Part shown: in pieces, positions 25,200 through 35,178 of the stretch | How the letters are laid out: each line of letters begins with the position of its first letter | How positions within the stretch are numbered: the stretch's first letter is position 1 | NCBI GenBank assembly: GCA_025462885.1 | Contig: JAOAPN010000008.1 | Span: 62,001-126,000 of the forward strand | Direction: 5' to 3' | DNA: 64,000 nt | DNA from: Acidobacteriaceae bacterium | GTDB taxonomy: Bacteria > Acidobacteriota > Terriglobia > Terriglobales > Acidobacteriaceae | The notes under the pieces: generated by a model | Seen by the model: only the letters and a program-made list of their open reading frames with translations | Database searches by the model: none | What the model was told of the DNA's origin: nothing | Translations under genes and position numbers: made by a program

Positions 25200-25444
25200 A
25201 AGAAAGCATAGATCAGAGAAGAGGGGAGGATCGTATCGTGGGATCGGATAGAATTGGTTCCCGAATTTTGGGATTTGGCTATCTAGCGCAGGTCGCGAAA
25301 ATATTTTTCGTACAAAAAACGTACAACCGACCTGGCAATGATGGCATTTTCGCAATTTTCGATCTTTTGAAATCAATAACTTGCGTGGCCTCAATAGCAG
25401 GGATACTCCGATCCCGATCAGGTCCACCAAACCATTTCAACAAG
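25200..25444. other. Upstream region of the TetR gene with the att core
   Basis: No gene is seen here. It probably holds the TetR promoter. CGTAC-N6-CGTAC (around 25309-25324) is a short direct repeat that could be a regulator site. The right end holds the 23-bp tRNA-derived sequence described separately. Confidence 0.4.
25409..25431 (+). repeat. Left copy of tRNA-Ala 3'-end direct repeat (att-like core)
   Basis: The 23 bp read CGATCCCGATCAGG then TCCACCAAA. They are identical to 59253-59275, which is the 3' end (T-loop to CCA) of a tRNA-Ala fragment. Here only the 3' piece is present. It lies 13 nt before the 3' end of a truncated tyrosine integrase. This is the classical place of an attachment site. 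Confidence 0.75.
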
Positions 25445-25999
25445 TTAGCGAGCGCAACGCCGGAGCGTTAAGGGTTGCGTCGGAGCAGTATCGGAGCAAT
25501 AAGACGCTCCCTCCTGCACCCCCTCGTCTGCCGCTGCATTGCGGTTAAAGAGCACATCGACGGCCTTCCGCTGCGCAAGCCGCTTCTTCGGCATGCCCGC
25601 CTGCGTGTAGACCTCCATCGTTGTGCTGAGTTTTGCGTGCCGCATCAGTTCCTGCACGACCTTGACGTCGTTGCCCGTCTCAGCCAGCAAGGAACTATAA
25701 GTACGGCGGAACGTATGCCAGCCGATCTGCTTCTTGATGCCCACCTTGCGGGCGACCGGCTGCAGGATCTTCCGCCGCAGACTGTCGGGCCACATCGGCA
25801 TCTTTCCGAAGGTCTGGTGACTGGCGAAGACCCAATCCTCCGGCTTCGGATAGCCACAGACCGGATGCCACTCCAGCAACTCCTCGATGACGATCTCATC
25901 AAGAGGCACAGGCTGTTCCGAGATCTCCGTCTTGCAGGGACCGATGCTGCCGTCCGTGTAAGAGCGAAGAACACTCCTCGACCTGTACTGGCACTCCAC
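25445..25999 (-). pseudogene. Truncated tyrosine recombinase (C-terminal half)
   Basis: About 184 codons survive. The catalytic C-terminal domain is clear: HTFRRTYSSLL contains the H-x-x-R box, VVQELMRHAKLSTTMEVY ends with the conserved His and the Tyr nucleophile (EVYTQAG). The first catalytic Arg region and the whole N-terminal core-binding domain are missing. The frame stops being integrase-like near 25985, exactly where a truncated secreted protein begins on the other strand. It cannot be active. Its stop is 14 nt from the left att-like repeat, as expected for an integrase at an element end. Confidence 0.8.
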
Positions 26000-26988
26000 T
26001 CATTGAGGGAACCTATCGTCTCGGTGGCACCCTTGCCGCCATTACCGCACCCTATGGATGTCGTGCACTCATCCAACCCGGCGCAGACCCTAACGGATAC
26101 ACCTTCGATCGCGACTACGCGGGCGGCGGCCCGGTCCTACCCATCTCCAACTCAACCGGTCAGTCAGCAATCCTCCACATCTACCATGGCGAGTGGCACG
26201 GGGGCACCTGCGCCAACACCAGTGTCTGCTTCTATGCTTCCCTCGGGATGGCCCTCTCAAGGGACGGTGGCACTACCTTCACCAAGTTGGGCGAAGTTGT
26301 GCAGCCGAACGTCTCCCGTGCTTCCTCCATCGCATCGAGCAAAAACCTCGACGTAGGTGGAGGCACACCGATTATTGCCGACCAGAACGGCCAGTACATC
26401 CCCAACCTCGCCGCCGCCGATCCCGCCAATGTTTATCTCTATATCTTCTTCTCCGACAGAGATCCAACGGCGAGCACAGTCGCTCCCTGCGCCCAGAACT
26501 CCTGCATCGCTCTCGCCCGCGCCCGTCTCTCCGACGTAGTCACTGCCGCCTTTGCAGGCAACCCCGCCCAGTTTCCCGCTCTCTTTCACAAGTACTATCA
26601 AGGGGCCTTCACTGAGCCCGCCACCAGCGGCGATCCGGACGCCGCAAATCCTTCCGGCCACTACACGCCCATCGTCGCCGACGCGGGGAACTTTACCACC
26701 GTCGTCTACGATTCCAGCATCCACCAGTACCTCATGGCCTATACCACCGGAAACGACGCAATCGTCATGCGCCGTGGAGACAACCTCCTCACCTGGTCCG
26801 ATCCCATTGCCAGCGGAGCCATCAGCCAGCCCGGTGAAAGTATCCTCTATACCACTCTGGTTGGCGAAGGATCCGATCCTTACACAGGCAACGGCAATCC
26901 GTGGCTCTTCTATGTCCACGCTCCCAAATGGCCAGACTGGCCTGATGCTGTGGTTGTCAACCGCCAGGTCCATGTCACCTATCAATAA
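25985..26988 (+). pseudogene. 5'-truncated secreted beta-propeller-like protein
   Basis: The reading frame continues upstream of the first ATG (26248) back to about 25985, for example GTYRLGGTLAAITAPYGC and GEWHGGTCANTSVCF. It has no signal peptide, so the start has been lost. The repeats with DGGTTFTKLGEVVQ, IIADQNGQYI, YLYIFFSDRD, VVYDSSIHQYLMAYT and WLFYVHAPKWPDWPD look like blades of a propeller found in carbohydrate-active proteins (arabinanase/sialidase-like). The exact family is unclear. The 3' end is intact. It meets the truncated integrase head-to-head, marking a recombination junction. Confidence 0.6.
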
Positions 26989-27250
26989 AGTCAAGCAAGC
27001 CATGTCCCAACTATCTCTCGAGTTGGGTGATGCGGAATCACTCACCGAGTGGTGCTTGGAGTAACCCTGCGAGACAACTTGGTGAGAAATCGCCGAGTCA
27101 CTTATTTTGATGACGAGGGTATCTCGCTCCGGACTTTGGGCAGACGGGCTGGCCGCGAATATTTTTGCAAATAGATCCATGTCGACGAAACTGAGGAACG
27201 CTCGCCGCACGCAATAAAAAGGAACGGTGCGGGAGAGGAAAACCAAGTTG
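26989..27250. other. Short intergenic stretch
   Basis: Between two convergent genes. No gene, repeat or terminator is convincing here. Confidence 0.5.
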
Positions 27251-29617
27251 CTATGAAACTACCTCTGCTACAACACGCACCTGTTGGTGCGCAGGGACTT
27301 CGAACATAATCTCTATAGCTCGTCGTCGCCGATGCTCAATGAAGCGCTGTTCGACTTCATGGCCTCCCACAACCCGGGCAGCTTTCAAGCGGGTTTCATT
27401 TCCCGGTGTGATGACGATTGATCCCCGATAGCTCTGGTTGTTCTTGTTTGTGACCGTGGCCGAGATCTGACTCTGATCGCGATGGTAAGAGAGGTCAAAC
27501 GTGCTCCAGCCGATTCTCGCGTTCTGCCACTCAAACTTTTCCCAAGGTGTGAATGGCGCGAATCGTACGGAGCGAGCAGGTGTATCAACGGAGATGCCCA
27601 GGATGTTATTGATGAACAAGCATAGATAGACACCCGCACCCCATCCACACTTTCGAGCCACGCCGCCACGTGTCGGTGTTTTAGGTTCCTTGCTCCCGTA
27701 AGAGTATGGCCACCACCACAGCGATCCGTCCAAGTCAGTAAGTAAGCGAATGCGTTGGAGTCTGCTACTAACCTGCACTTCGTCATATGCCCCGGCAAGT
27801 GCAGTGGTCCAACCAGGAAAAGTGGCGGAGTTCCAATCCGAGTTGTACCACCAGATCGCATCGAGATCCTGCGAGTAGAGAGGGTTTTGAGCTGTCATCG
27901 CCGATGCCGCATGGCTGACTAATCTCAAATCGTCTGCGGCACAGAATCCATAGAATGGCATCAGGGTTGTTTCGCTCTCTTCGCCGTCATGTCCCTTTAC
28001 GAAAGTTCCATCGACGTTTGCTCCTTCGACGTAATGTTTCCCTGAGGGTCCGCTTTGAATACAGTGTGAGTCGATTGCCTGACGGATGTCGCCTGCGACA
28101 GAGGACCACTCTTTAGCCATGATTTCGTCGTGATACACCTCGTCTGCAATGCGGGCCATTGCCGAGAAGGCCACCCAGGCTGCAACATTTGATCCTGTGT
28201 GAAAGTCGCCGCGCGCCTCCCCATCCGAGAAGTACAACGATGGAAAGAGCATCGTTGACGAGCGGCGGCTTGCGAGAACTTCATTGAGAATCGCCCTCGC
28301 TCTTTCCAGTATTTCCGGTCTTGCGGTGAAAAAGCCGCGATCTCCGGTCGAGCGATAGTACATCCCCGCGATGGCTAGACCGGAAACTGAATTGCTGAGC
28401 GATTGACTGATTGGTTTGGCCTCAGGAAATCGCGCTCGGCCCGCACCTGTTGTTACGGGAGGTCGTCCCCATTCCAGCAGGTAAGGAATTGAATCACGAC
28501 AGAGGTCTGGTTCCATGAGACTCATCGCCAACATGGAATAGTACGAGTCCCGCACCCAGTTCACCTGGTTCACATCAACGTCACTGCCAAGAAATCCGCC
28601 ACTCACCTTGCCGTCGGATGAACGCAACGCTGACTGACGGGATAGCTCAGAAAAGCGAATCACTGACTCCGATAGGAAAGTCTCCCCAGAGATGGAAAGG
28701 TTGCCATAAGACTGGCGCCGACATTCAAGCGTGTCTTGGAGCCAAGAAGAGATAGTTTTCGAGGAAAGCCTTGTCCGAGTCCGGCGCACTTCTGCCTGGC
28801 TCTCGCCCAAAATCAAAGCGTGCCCTGAGACCGCAACAGAACTTGCTTCAACATGGATACGGCTAGTAGTCGATGATAAGGACCTTCCGATGTAGCCGCT
28901 CTGACCAAAGCGTGCGTAGATAAGCGAAGCTCTACTATTAGCATCAACAGCCACATCGCTGGCTTGTCCAGCAGTTGCAAACGAGAGATCGTCTCCCGGT
29001 TCATTGATCGTGCCTTCGAGCTGAAAATCGATGGTGTGCGGTGTACTACCCGTGTTCTCTATAAGAACGATGACGATGAGGGCGCGGGGAGATTGGGTCG
29101 TCCTCAGCAGATCGACCGGTGCAAAGACAAATTGATGGATTCGAATTTCCCCGAGGGCTTGAGTGAACATCGGGAAGCAATTCTCGACGAGTGAGACCTC
29201 GATTTCTCCACGAGGCGCATTGCCTGTGTCTGCCGTAACCTTGAGGGACCAGGGACCACCGTAGAGAAGTCGTTTTGTGGAGTAGACGCCACCCTTGAGC
29301 CTGTCGGGTGCGAGTGGCACAACCCCTTCACAGATACAGGCACGCTTTATCTCTCCATTGCGAGTGAGCGAAGCCGCAAGCTGGTTATTGGATACGTCGA
29401 AAGATAGTTCCGATGTTTTCCCGGTTGATAACTCATAGTCGCTGCCCACTGCGCGGGCTTTCCCCGTAGAGGTTAGACCGAAGGTTGCGCTCTGTTGCAG
29501 CGAGAGGATTCGCCTTAGCGATTTCTCAGTCGAAATGGTAGTGCTGGCAATGACTTTTCCGAGTGGTGCTGCTGCCAACAGCTGGAGAAAGAGTCGTCGT
29601 GAAATGCAGGTCGTCAA
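27251..29617 (-). CDS. Tat-exported (alpha/alpha)6-barrel glycosidase
   Basis: The usable start is the TTG at 29617, just before a twin-arginine signal (SRRLFLQLLAAAPLGKVIAS); the frame is open another 288 nt but that part overlaps the TonB gene and has no signal. The ~788-residue protein has a beta-rich N-terminal domain and then a six-hairpin catalytic barrel: WVRDSYYSMLAMSLMEP, FHTGSNVAAWVAFSAMAR, TFPGWTTALAGAYDEVQ, GVARKCGWGAGVYLCLF. This resembles large glycoside hydrolases of the GH15/GH78/amylo-glucosidase-like clan, but the family and substrate are not settled. It follows the TonB receptor gene in the same direction, so the receptor may import its products. Confidence 0.7.
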   Translation of the reverse strand: MTTCISRRLFLQLLAAAPLGKVIASTTISTEKSLRRILSLQQSATFGLTSTGKARAVGSDYELSTGKTSELSFDVSNNQLAASLTRNGEIKRACICEGVVPLAPDRLKGGVYSTKRLLYGGPWSLKVTADTGNAPRGEIEVSLVENCFPMFTQALGEIRIHQFVFAPVDLLRTTQSPRALIVIVLIENTGSTPHTIDFQLEGTINEPGDDLSFATAGQASDVAVDANSRASLIYARFGQSGYIGRSLSSTTSRIHVEASSVAVSGHALILGESQAEVRRTRTRLSSKTISSWLQDTLECRRQSYGNLSISGETFLSESVIRFSELSRQSALRSSDGKVSGGFLGSDVDVNQVNWVRDSYYSMLAMSLMEPDLCRDSIPYLLEWGRPPVTTGAGRARFPEAKPISQSLSNSVSGLAIAGMYYRSTGDRGFFTARPEILERARAILNEVLASRRSSTMLFPSLYFSDGEARGDFHTGSNVAAWVAFSAMARIADEVYHDEIMAKEWSSVAGDIRQAIDSHCIQSGPSGKHYVEGANVDGTFVKGHDGEESETTLMPFYGFCAADDLRLVSHAASAMTAQNPLYSQDLDAIWWYNSDWNSATFPGWTTALAGAYDEVQVSSRLQRIRLLTDLDGSLWWWPYSYGSKEPKTPTRGGVARKCGWGAGVYLCLFINNILGISVDTPARSVRFAPFTPWEKFEWQNARIGWSTFDLSYHRDQSQISATVTNKNNQSYRGSIVITPGNETRLKAARVVGGHEVEQRFIEHRRRRAIEIMFEVPAHQQVRVVAEVVS

Positions 29618-29678
29618 TAGTCTTCCGATCGATATATGTAGAGTGAATGAGGGGGTGATGCGGGAGCAATTGAACGAC

Positions 29679-29708
29679 TTGCTGCTGCATCGCGCGATGC
29701 AGCAGCAA
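29679..29708. repeat. Perfect 30-bp palindrome between receptor and glycosidase genes
   Basis: TTGCTGCTGCATCGC is followed directly by its exact reverse complement (29694-29708). It lies in the 127-bp gap between the receptor stop and the glycosidase start. As RNA it would form a long hairpin; as DNA it could be an operator. It could adjust the relative amounts of receptor and glycosidase. Confidence 0.7.
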
Positions 29709-29744
29709 CATTGCGGTAGTCGAATCATTAGCACGGAAGCAGCA

Positions 29745-32700
29745 TTAGAAATGCAGCCTGGCGCCGAACTGGAGAACCCTTGGTGCAGTCCCTGTGCGGA
29801 GTGTCGTGATCTGACCGAAGTTGGTGTCGTTAATGTTGCTATCCGGTGATCCGAAGGTAGTGCTATTGAATAGATTGAAAGCTTCCACTTTGAGAGTGAG
29901 AGCAACTTCGTTATGCAAGATCACGTCTTTGCCTGCCGATGCATCCAGATTCACATAGGCTTGTGTGCGTGTTCCGGGAAGATTTCTCGGGGCGTTTCCG
30001 TAAGTGAACGCAGGGATATTGGCAAAGGCAGCCTTGTTAAGCCAGCTGTTCACGGTAGGATGGGGCAACATCGGGTTTCCTATGATGTTCGGACGAGCGC
30101 CCCCATATGCGGGCGCATTTGCAGTCACGCTAATCACATTGCCGCTCTCTGCGGTCAAGATGCCGTTGAGTTGCCATCCACCGGCCAGCTCTTTATAGAG
30201 ATGGCTTCCCGATTTACCAAACGGAAGAATGTAATTGCCAGAGACAACAAGACGCTGCGGCAGATTCGACGTTGAGACCGCCTTCTCTGCTTTCAGATTG
30301 TCCCAGTTCTGAACGGTATTGCTGCCTGTGTCGGCATAGACGTTCTCGCCGTTGCCGAGATTGTTATCGAGCAATTTGGAACAGGTGTATGAAGCCAGAA
30401 GATAGAACTGGTTGACGAACTGCCTGCGTACTTCGAATATCCCAGCCTGGTAGTTGGAGCCTGCCCAATTCGTCAACGATGTCACGCCAGTGAACTGCGG
30501 GTAATTCATCTCCAGTTGTCCCTGTTGTACCTGAGCAGCAGAAAGCGAACCGTTTGTGATGATGCCGGCATACGGGTTTGGCACCAGCTGTTGCAGAGCA
30601 CTGCCTTGAGCGAGGTCCTGCTGCGGCAAATGATGAAAGGCATAGTCTGCCGGCAGGTGGAGTCCATGAGTGCCGATATATCCGAGTTCGAGTGCCCAAA
30701 CACCGACTTGCCTCTGGAGGTTTGCGCTCCATTGCTGCGTGCTTCCGGTCTTCAGGTCGCGAACGTTCGCAGTGATAGCCGTGCCGAGTCCTGTCAGAGG
30801 TCCTAGTGAAGAACCGGTGATGGGGATGATCCCTTGCGGGAAAGGATTGCTCAGTGTTCCACTTGGCTGATTTCCATCCAGTGAAGGAACATACGCAGTC
30901 AGGCTGGTGAATCCAGTAGAACCCAATCGAACATAGCCGCCGGTGGTGGGTAAGAAGAAAAGGCCGAAGGCGCTTCTAAAAACTGTTTTCGGATTAAGGC
31001 TATAGGCGACACCTACGCGGGGCGCAAAGTTGTCCCAGGTCGCATCTCGATTACCGCGGGCAATTCCGTTGGTTCCGACAAACTGCAGTCCCCCGGTCAG
31101 ATTTTGTGTCCCCGCGCTATAGGCGAGACTCGGATTGAAATTACTGATGCCGTTGTGTCGATCTGTTGTGCCCGCCTCATGGTCAAATCGAAGTCCATAA
31201 TCGATCACCAGTTTTCGCGTGAGTTTCCAGTTGTCCTGTGCATACAGGGACCAGTAGTACGTCGAATACGCATAGTTCTGATGCCGGGTGAGCGTTCCTG
31301 CCGCTGGGTAACCGAGGAGAAGCGACGCCAGATCATATCCATTGGTTGCAGCAGCCGTGGGACTCGGGCCCTTGGTGAAATTGGCATCAAAATTGAACTG
31401 GAGTACGCCCGTGCCCTGAATCGAATTCCACTGGTAATCCCGCATCTCTGCGCCTGCTTTGAAGGTGTGCGTCCCCTTAATCCAAGTAGCATCTCCGCCA
31501 AAGGTGTAAGCGTTGTTCTCCTGCGTCGACGGATCACTTTGATTACTGCCGATGGAGGAAGTGGTCGATGTTGAAAATAACGGGAACTCCAAGAGCTGCA
31601 TCTGTGACGCTAAAGAAGAGGGGAATCCCAATGTTCCGGGATCGAAACCGAGGCTGATCGGATTTCTCACGAGGCCAAACCGATTGAATCCAGCGTGAGC
31701 TTCGAGCAAGAGTGATGGCGTGATGGCATTGGTATAGAGCAGAGCCACGCTGGTTCGGGGATAAATGGTGGGGCCAAAGCCGGGGTCAGCAACACTGTTT
31801 CCGCCGAAGTACAGAGGCGAAATCAGGGTTCCCTTATCCCAGGTGTAACGACCCGCGAGCCTCTGAGTCGGCGTGAGATAGTCATCGAGCCGTATTCCGA
31901 ACGCGTTGCGAGTGGTTGTCTGCACACCGCTCGCGAAGTAGTTGTTGACCCCGGTGAAGGGATTTCCTGTTGCATTTGGCTCTGGATAGTAGGACAGCAC
32001 CTTGAGCGCAATTGGATTCACGAGCCCCATCGGGATTTTGTTGCCCTGAAACTGCGTACGCGGAGCTTGTGCGGAGCCGGTAGCGGGGTTGTAGATAGGG
32101 ATTAGAGCGCCCGAAGCGTTGAACGTCTGAGAGAAATCTCCCTGCCGCTGGAGATCCGTAGGAACTGTATAGAAGGCATTGGAGCCAATGGTCTGCTTCG
32201 AGCCCTCGTAATTGACGAAGAAAAATAGCTTGTCCGGGATGATATGACCGCCCAGGGCAGCGCCATATTGGTTGAACTGCAATGGGGGGATGGGCTTCTT
32301 CGCGTTCTTACTGAAGTAGTCGTTTGCGTCAAAGGCATCATTCTCCGCAAACTCCCAGGCCGATCCATGAAACTGGTTACTGCCGCTTCGCGAGATGTAA
32401 TTGACTACGCCGCCGCCGCTCCGGCCATACTCAGCAGGCGCATTGTGCGTGACCATGATGATCTCCTGAGTGGCATCCGGGGAGAGGGGGACCATGGGTC
32501 CGCCGCCCGTGGGCAACTCATTGGCGTTTCCATCGACCAGGAAAGTATTAAAAGAGGGAGGTGCGCCCGCCATGGAGATGCGACCGTCGGTATTTGCCGA
32601 CTGGGTATAACTTCCAAACGCTCCAATCGCTCGGACGGCTGGCGACAGAGCGACGAGTCCGGTGATGTTGCGTCCGTTAAGAGGTAGATTCTGAATTGGT

Positions 32701-33140
32701 TCCTGGTCAAGGGAGGTGCTGACGGCCGTCGTCTCCTGTTGAAGGGCCGGAGCTTGGCTGTTGACCTGGATCGTGGCCTTTTGGGCACCGAGGGTAACGG
32801 CGAAATCGAGTCGCAGATCCTGATTTTCGCCCATTGCAACTCCCGTGCGGGTCAGTTCAGTGAAGCCCGACGCGTTCACTTGCACGTTATATGTTCCCGG
32901 AGTCAACGCCGAGATCGTGTAGTAACCCTTTTCGTTGGTCACTGCCGTGCGATTGATGTTGGTATTAACGTTGCGGGCATGAACCTCGGCGCCGGCGACG
33001 GTTGCGCCCGACGGATCAGATACAAGGCCGGTGAGCGTACTTTGCGCCCAAGCGGTCCCGGTGATGAAGGCGAGGACGACGAGAAGGCATGCAGATTTGA
33101 AGCGACTCATATGGTTAAGGATCTTGCTGGAGCAGCGCAT
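29745..33140 (-). CDS. TonB-dependent receptor with regulatory-like N-terminal domain
   Basis: The start at 33140 is chosen over 33170 because GAGG lies just before it and it opens a signal peptide (SACLLVVLAFITGTAWAQ). The ~1,131-residue protein has an N-terminal carboxypeptidase-regulatory-like beta domain (LTGLVSDPSGATVAGAEVHA, GYYTISALTPGTYNVQVNASG), a plug region (PLNGRNITGLVALSPA), a beta barrel rich in aromatic strands (GADATWIKGTHTFKAGAEMRD and similar) and a C-terminal end FGARLHF typical of outer-membrane barrels. This is the acidobacterial SusC-like/oar-like type, which takes up oligosaccharides or binds peptides. The glycosidase lies downstream in the same orientation. Confidence 0.9.
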   Translation of the reverse strand: MRCSSKILNHMSRFKSACLLVVLAFITGTAWAQSTLTGLVSDPSGATVAGAEVHARNVNTNINRTAVTNEKGYYTISALTPGTYNVQVNASGFTELTRTGVAMGENQDLRLDFAVTLGAQKATIQVNSQAPALQQETTAVSTSLDQEPIQNLPLNGRNITGLVALSPAVRAIGAFGSYTQSANTDGRISMAGAPPSFNTFLVDGNANELPTGGGPMVPLSPDATQEIIMVTHNAPAEYGRSGGGVVNYISRSGSNQFHGSAWEFAENDAFDANDYFSKNAKKPIPPLQFNQYGAALGGHIIPDKLFFFVNYEGSKQTIGSNAFYTVPTDLQRQGDFSQTFNASGALIPIYNPATGSAQAPRTQFQGNKIPMGLVNPIALKVLSYYPEPNATGNPFTGVNNYFASGVQTTTRNAFGIRLDDYLTPTQRLAGRYTWDKGTLISPLYFGGNSVADPGFGPTIYPRTSVALLYTNAITPSLLLEAHAGFNRFGLVRNPISLGFDPGTLGFPSSLASQMQLLEFPLFSTSTTSSIGSNQSDPSTQENNAYTFGGDATWIKGTHTFKAGAEMRDYQWNSIQGTGVLQFNFDANFTKGPSPTAAATNGYDLASLLLGYPAAGTLTRHQNYAYSTYYWSLYAQDNWKLTRKLVIDYGLRFDHEAGTTDRHNGISNFNPSLAYSAGTQNLTGGLQFVGTNGIARGNRDATWDNFAPRVGVAYSLNPKTVFRSAFGLFFLPTTGGYVRLGSTGFTSLTAYVPSLDGNQPSGTLSNPFPQGIIPITGSSLGPLTGLGTAITANVRDLKTGSTQQWSANLQRQVGVWALELGYIGTHGLHLPADYAFHHLPQQDLAQGSALQQLVPNPYAGIITNGSLSAAQVQQGQLEMNYPQFTGVTSLTNWAGSNYQAGIFEVRRQFVNQFYLLASYTCSKLLDNNLGNGENVYADTGSNTVQNWDNLKAEKAVSTSNLPQRLVVSGNYILPFGKSGSHLYKELAGGWQLNGILTAESGNVISVTANAPAYGGARPNIIGNPMLPHPTVNSWLNKAAFANIPAFTYGNAPRNLPGTRTQAYVNLDASAGKDVILHNEVALTLKVEAFNLFNSTTFGSPDSNINDTNFGQITTLRTGTAPRVLQFGARLHF

Positions 33141-33227
33141 TGGTACCTCACGAATAATAGTTAAGAACAAAAGTGGCGGTATCGATTCAAGACTCGACTT
33201 GTAAATGGATTCCGAGCCCCAAAACTA

Positions 33228-33557
33228 TCGGCCAACTGCCTCTGGGCAGAGTGATTACCAGTGATGCCCCCCCTGCTACCCCGAAGAAATTGAACGATCT
33301 TTACTTGTTGTTCACAGTTCTTTGTGAGGAACCGCTGGGCAACTGCGGCGATCGACTGCTAACGGAAAATTGTCATCGAAATGCGATATTGGGTGGCTAT
33401 ACTTCGAGAAGCTCACAGCATGAGTCCTTATTGCGTCCCCCTGCGGTCAAAAATCGCAATACCGTAGAGCCGTGCGCTCTTATCTGACGCTCGTTTTGAG
33501 GAGCGACGCTCAGTGCCCGATCTCGATCCAGGGTGATTTAGTGCTTCGCTCGAATCA
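33228..33557 (+). pseudogene. Diverged copy of the upstream and 5' region of the TolB-type regulator
   Basis: This stretch aligns with 38928-39253, which spans the promoter region and the first ~40 codons of the regulator at 39127. Matching blocks include AGAGTGATT, GATCTTTAC, TTGGGTGGCTA/ATGGGTGGCTA and CGTGCGCTCT. The start codon is lost and an in-frame TAG has appeared, so the piece is a decayed remnant. It also lies in the region upstream of the TonB receptor gene, so part of it may have been reused as promoter. Together with the copy at 38.9 kb it flanks the phosphodiesterase and GH30 genes. Confidence 0.65.
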
Positions 33558-33961
33558 CAAAACCCACCTAAGCATCAGAGATATCTGTCCAGCAAACCGA
33601 GCCACCTTGTAATTGGCTGTTTGCCAAACAACGAGCATCTTCGTGCCCCGTGAGATGAGGGGCGATGCGGCAGAGAACAACCAACTGGCTCACATGAAAC
33701 GCAACGAAGTGGCCTCCGCCGGTTCGAGAGAACTCAAAGTTCTCTGAGTTCAGGGCAACAGAAACATTAAAACTTGGTAACTCACCCCGGCTTTCACGGG
33801 GGTTGCAGGGCGTTGCACCCCCGCAGATCACTCCTACCGTGCCGCAAGGTCCTGTGTACTCAGGTACGCAAACAGATCTTCGTCTCGCCGGGTTGGTCCA
33901 ACAGACACCGAAGGCGACCACCCTCAATCGCACCAAATCAACCACATCAAAGTGAGGCTGT
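33558..33961. other. Intergenic region with hairpins before the phosphodiesterase gene
   Basis: No gene was found. Two small structures stand out: AGAGAACT-CAA-AGTTCTCT (33727-33745), a perfect 8-bp stem with a 3-nt loop, and GGGGG-TTGCA paired with TTGCA-CCCCC (about 33798-33822). They may be RNA hairpins in the leader of the downstream gene. They do not match a riboswitch I can name. Confidence 0.4.
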
Positions 33962-35095
33962 ATGAATTATGCTGCACTCCGAATTCTCGTCATGGCGCTA
34001 GCAATTGCATTTGCGCCACTTCTGCACGCCCAGCAGCCTTTACCGGTGCTGCAGGGCGTCACTACTAGTGTAGGCAATATCAACACGGCGAAATTGCTGG
34101 CTCTGATGAACCACGGCTCACCAGACATGGTGCTCCTCGCGGCGCACCGGGGATATTGGCTGAATTATCCTGAAAACAGCATCATTGCACTTGACCAAGC
34201 CTTCCAAGCCGGCATTGAAATAATCGAGATAGACTTGCGGACAACCTCTGACGGCCAGCTTGTCATTTCCCATGACACTGACCTCGTGAAAGAGACGACT
34301 GGAAGCGGCTTAATCAGCAGTATGACGTTGAGCCAACTCCAAGCGTTGACGCTACGTGATCGTCATGGCAATCCTGTCTCCAACAGTTTGAACCTGCACC
34401 TGCTGTCTTTCGCCGAGACCCTCAACCTCTTGAAGGGCTACTCCGGCGGAGGGCACGGTCCAGTCATCATCGCCGACATTAAGGATCAGACCCCTTGGCC
34501 GGCGTATCTGGCGGGAGTTCAGCAAGTCGCAGCTACCCTCGATACTGCAACTCAGCCCGCAGTGATCTTCAAGATGAAGATGAGCAAAATTCCGTCGATT
34601 GGCGCGGTTCAGGCCGAAGCCGCTGCACACCCATCGTACGGACATATGGTTCTTACAGTGAATCCTGAAGATTTCATAGGGCCCTGGGCACCTTCGACCT
34701 CCAACTTCCGAATCCTCACAAATCTTTGGGAAACCTCGCCCAACTTCGTTCAACAGTTTGAGATGAACACCAATGCTATAGGCGACGGAACGGCCCCGTA
34801 CACTGCCGCTCTTGGTTCTTTTGCGACCTATTATGAGCCGAGCTTCTATCCAGAAGGCGTATCTACGATCACTATCCCGAAAGACCCAAATGGTGTACCG
34901 ACGGGTGAGCCACCGTTTACCAACTGCTGCAATCTCCACAATCTAACACTTGGAAGTCCCAATCAAGATCTACGCGGTGTGCTTCCCTTCGCGCTCTACT
35001 ACAACTCAAGTTCCCTTATTACCTCGGACAATATCGCGGAAACATTGAACTTTCTGTCCAGCCAGGGTAAGCGAAATGTGAGCGAGCTGCAGTAA
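33962..35095 (+). CDS. Secreted glycerophosphodiester phosphodiesterase-family protein
   Basis: A 377-residue protein with a signal peptide (ILVMALAIAFAPLLHAQQ). The catalytic pattern is clear: AHRGYW (first His), NYPENSIIALDQAF (Glu/Asn), GIEIIEIDLRTTSDGQLV (metal-binding Glu-x-Asp) and ISHDTDL (second His). This is the GDPD TIM-barrel core. The second half is less typical and ends with NVSELQ. It probably releases alcohol groups from phosphodiesters in the periplasm or outside the cell. It is followed in the same direction by the GH30-like gene after 83 nt, so the two may form an operon. Confidence 0.85.
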   Translation: MNYAALRILVMALAIAFAPLLHAQQPLPVLQGVTTSVGNINTAKLLALMNHGSPDMVLLAAHRGYWLNYPENSIIALDQAFQAGIEIIEIDLRTTSDGQLVISHDTDLVKETTGSGLISSMTLSQLQALTLRDRHGNPVSNSLNLHLLSFAETLNLLKGYSGGGHGPVIIADIKDQTPWPAYLAGVQQVAATLDTATQPAVIFKMKMSKIPSIGAVQAEAAAHPSYGHMVLTVNPEDFIGPWAPSTSNFRILTNLWETSPNFVQQFEMNTNAIGDGTAPYTAALGSFATYYEPSFYPEGVSTITIPKDPNGVPTGEPPFTNCCNLHNLTLGSPNQDLRGVLPFALYYNSSSLITSDNIAETLNFLSSQGKRNVSELQ

Positions 35096-35178
35096 ACCTC
35101 ACTCGCCCATAGCGTCCACATATGCTAATGGCCACTTAGCGATCCCTTCCAATTCCTATCCCACTTTTGAGGAAACTT

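Noticed and set aside
29618-29905. Extended N-terminus of the glycosidase reading frame
   Set aside because: It overlaps the TonB receptor gene, codes no export signal and gives a Cys-rich low-similarity stretch. The Tat signal begins at 29617.
33798-33822. GGGGG/CCCCC hairpin as a riboswitch
   Set aside because: It is only one stem with no other conserved riboswitch core. It is kept as an unassigned hairpin.
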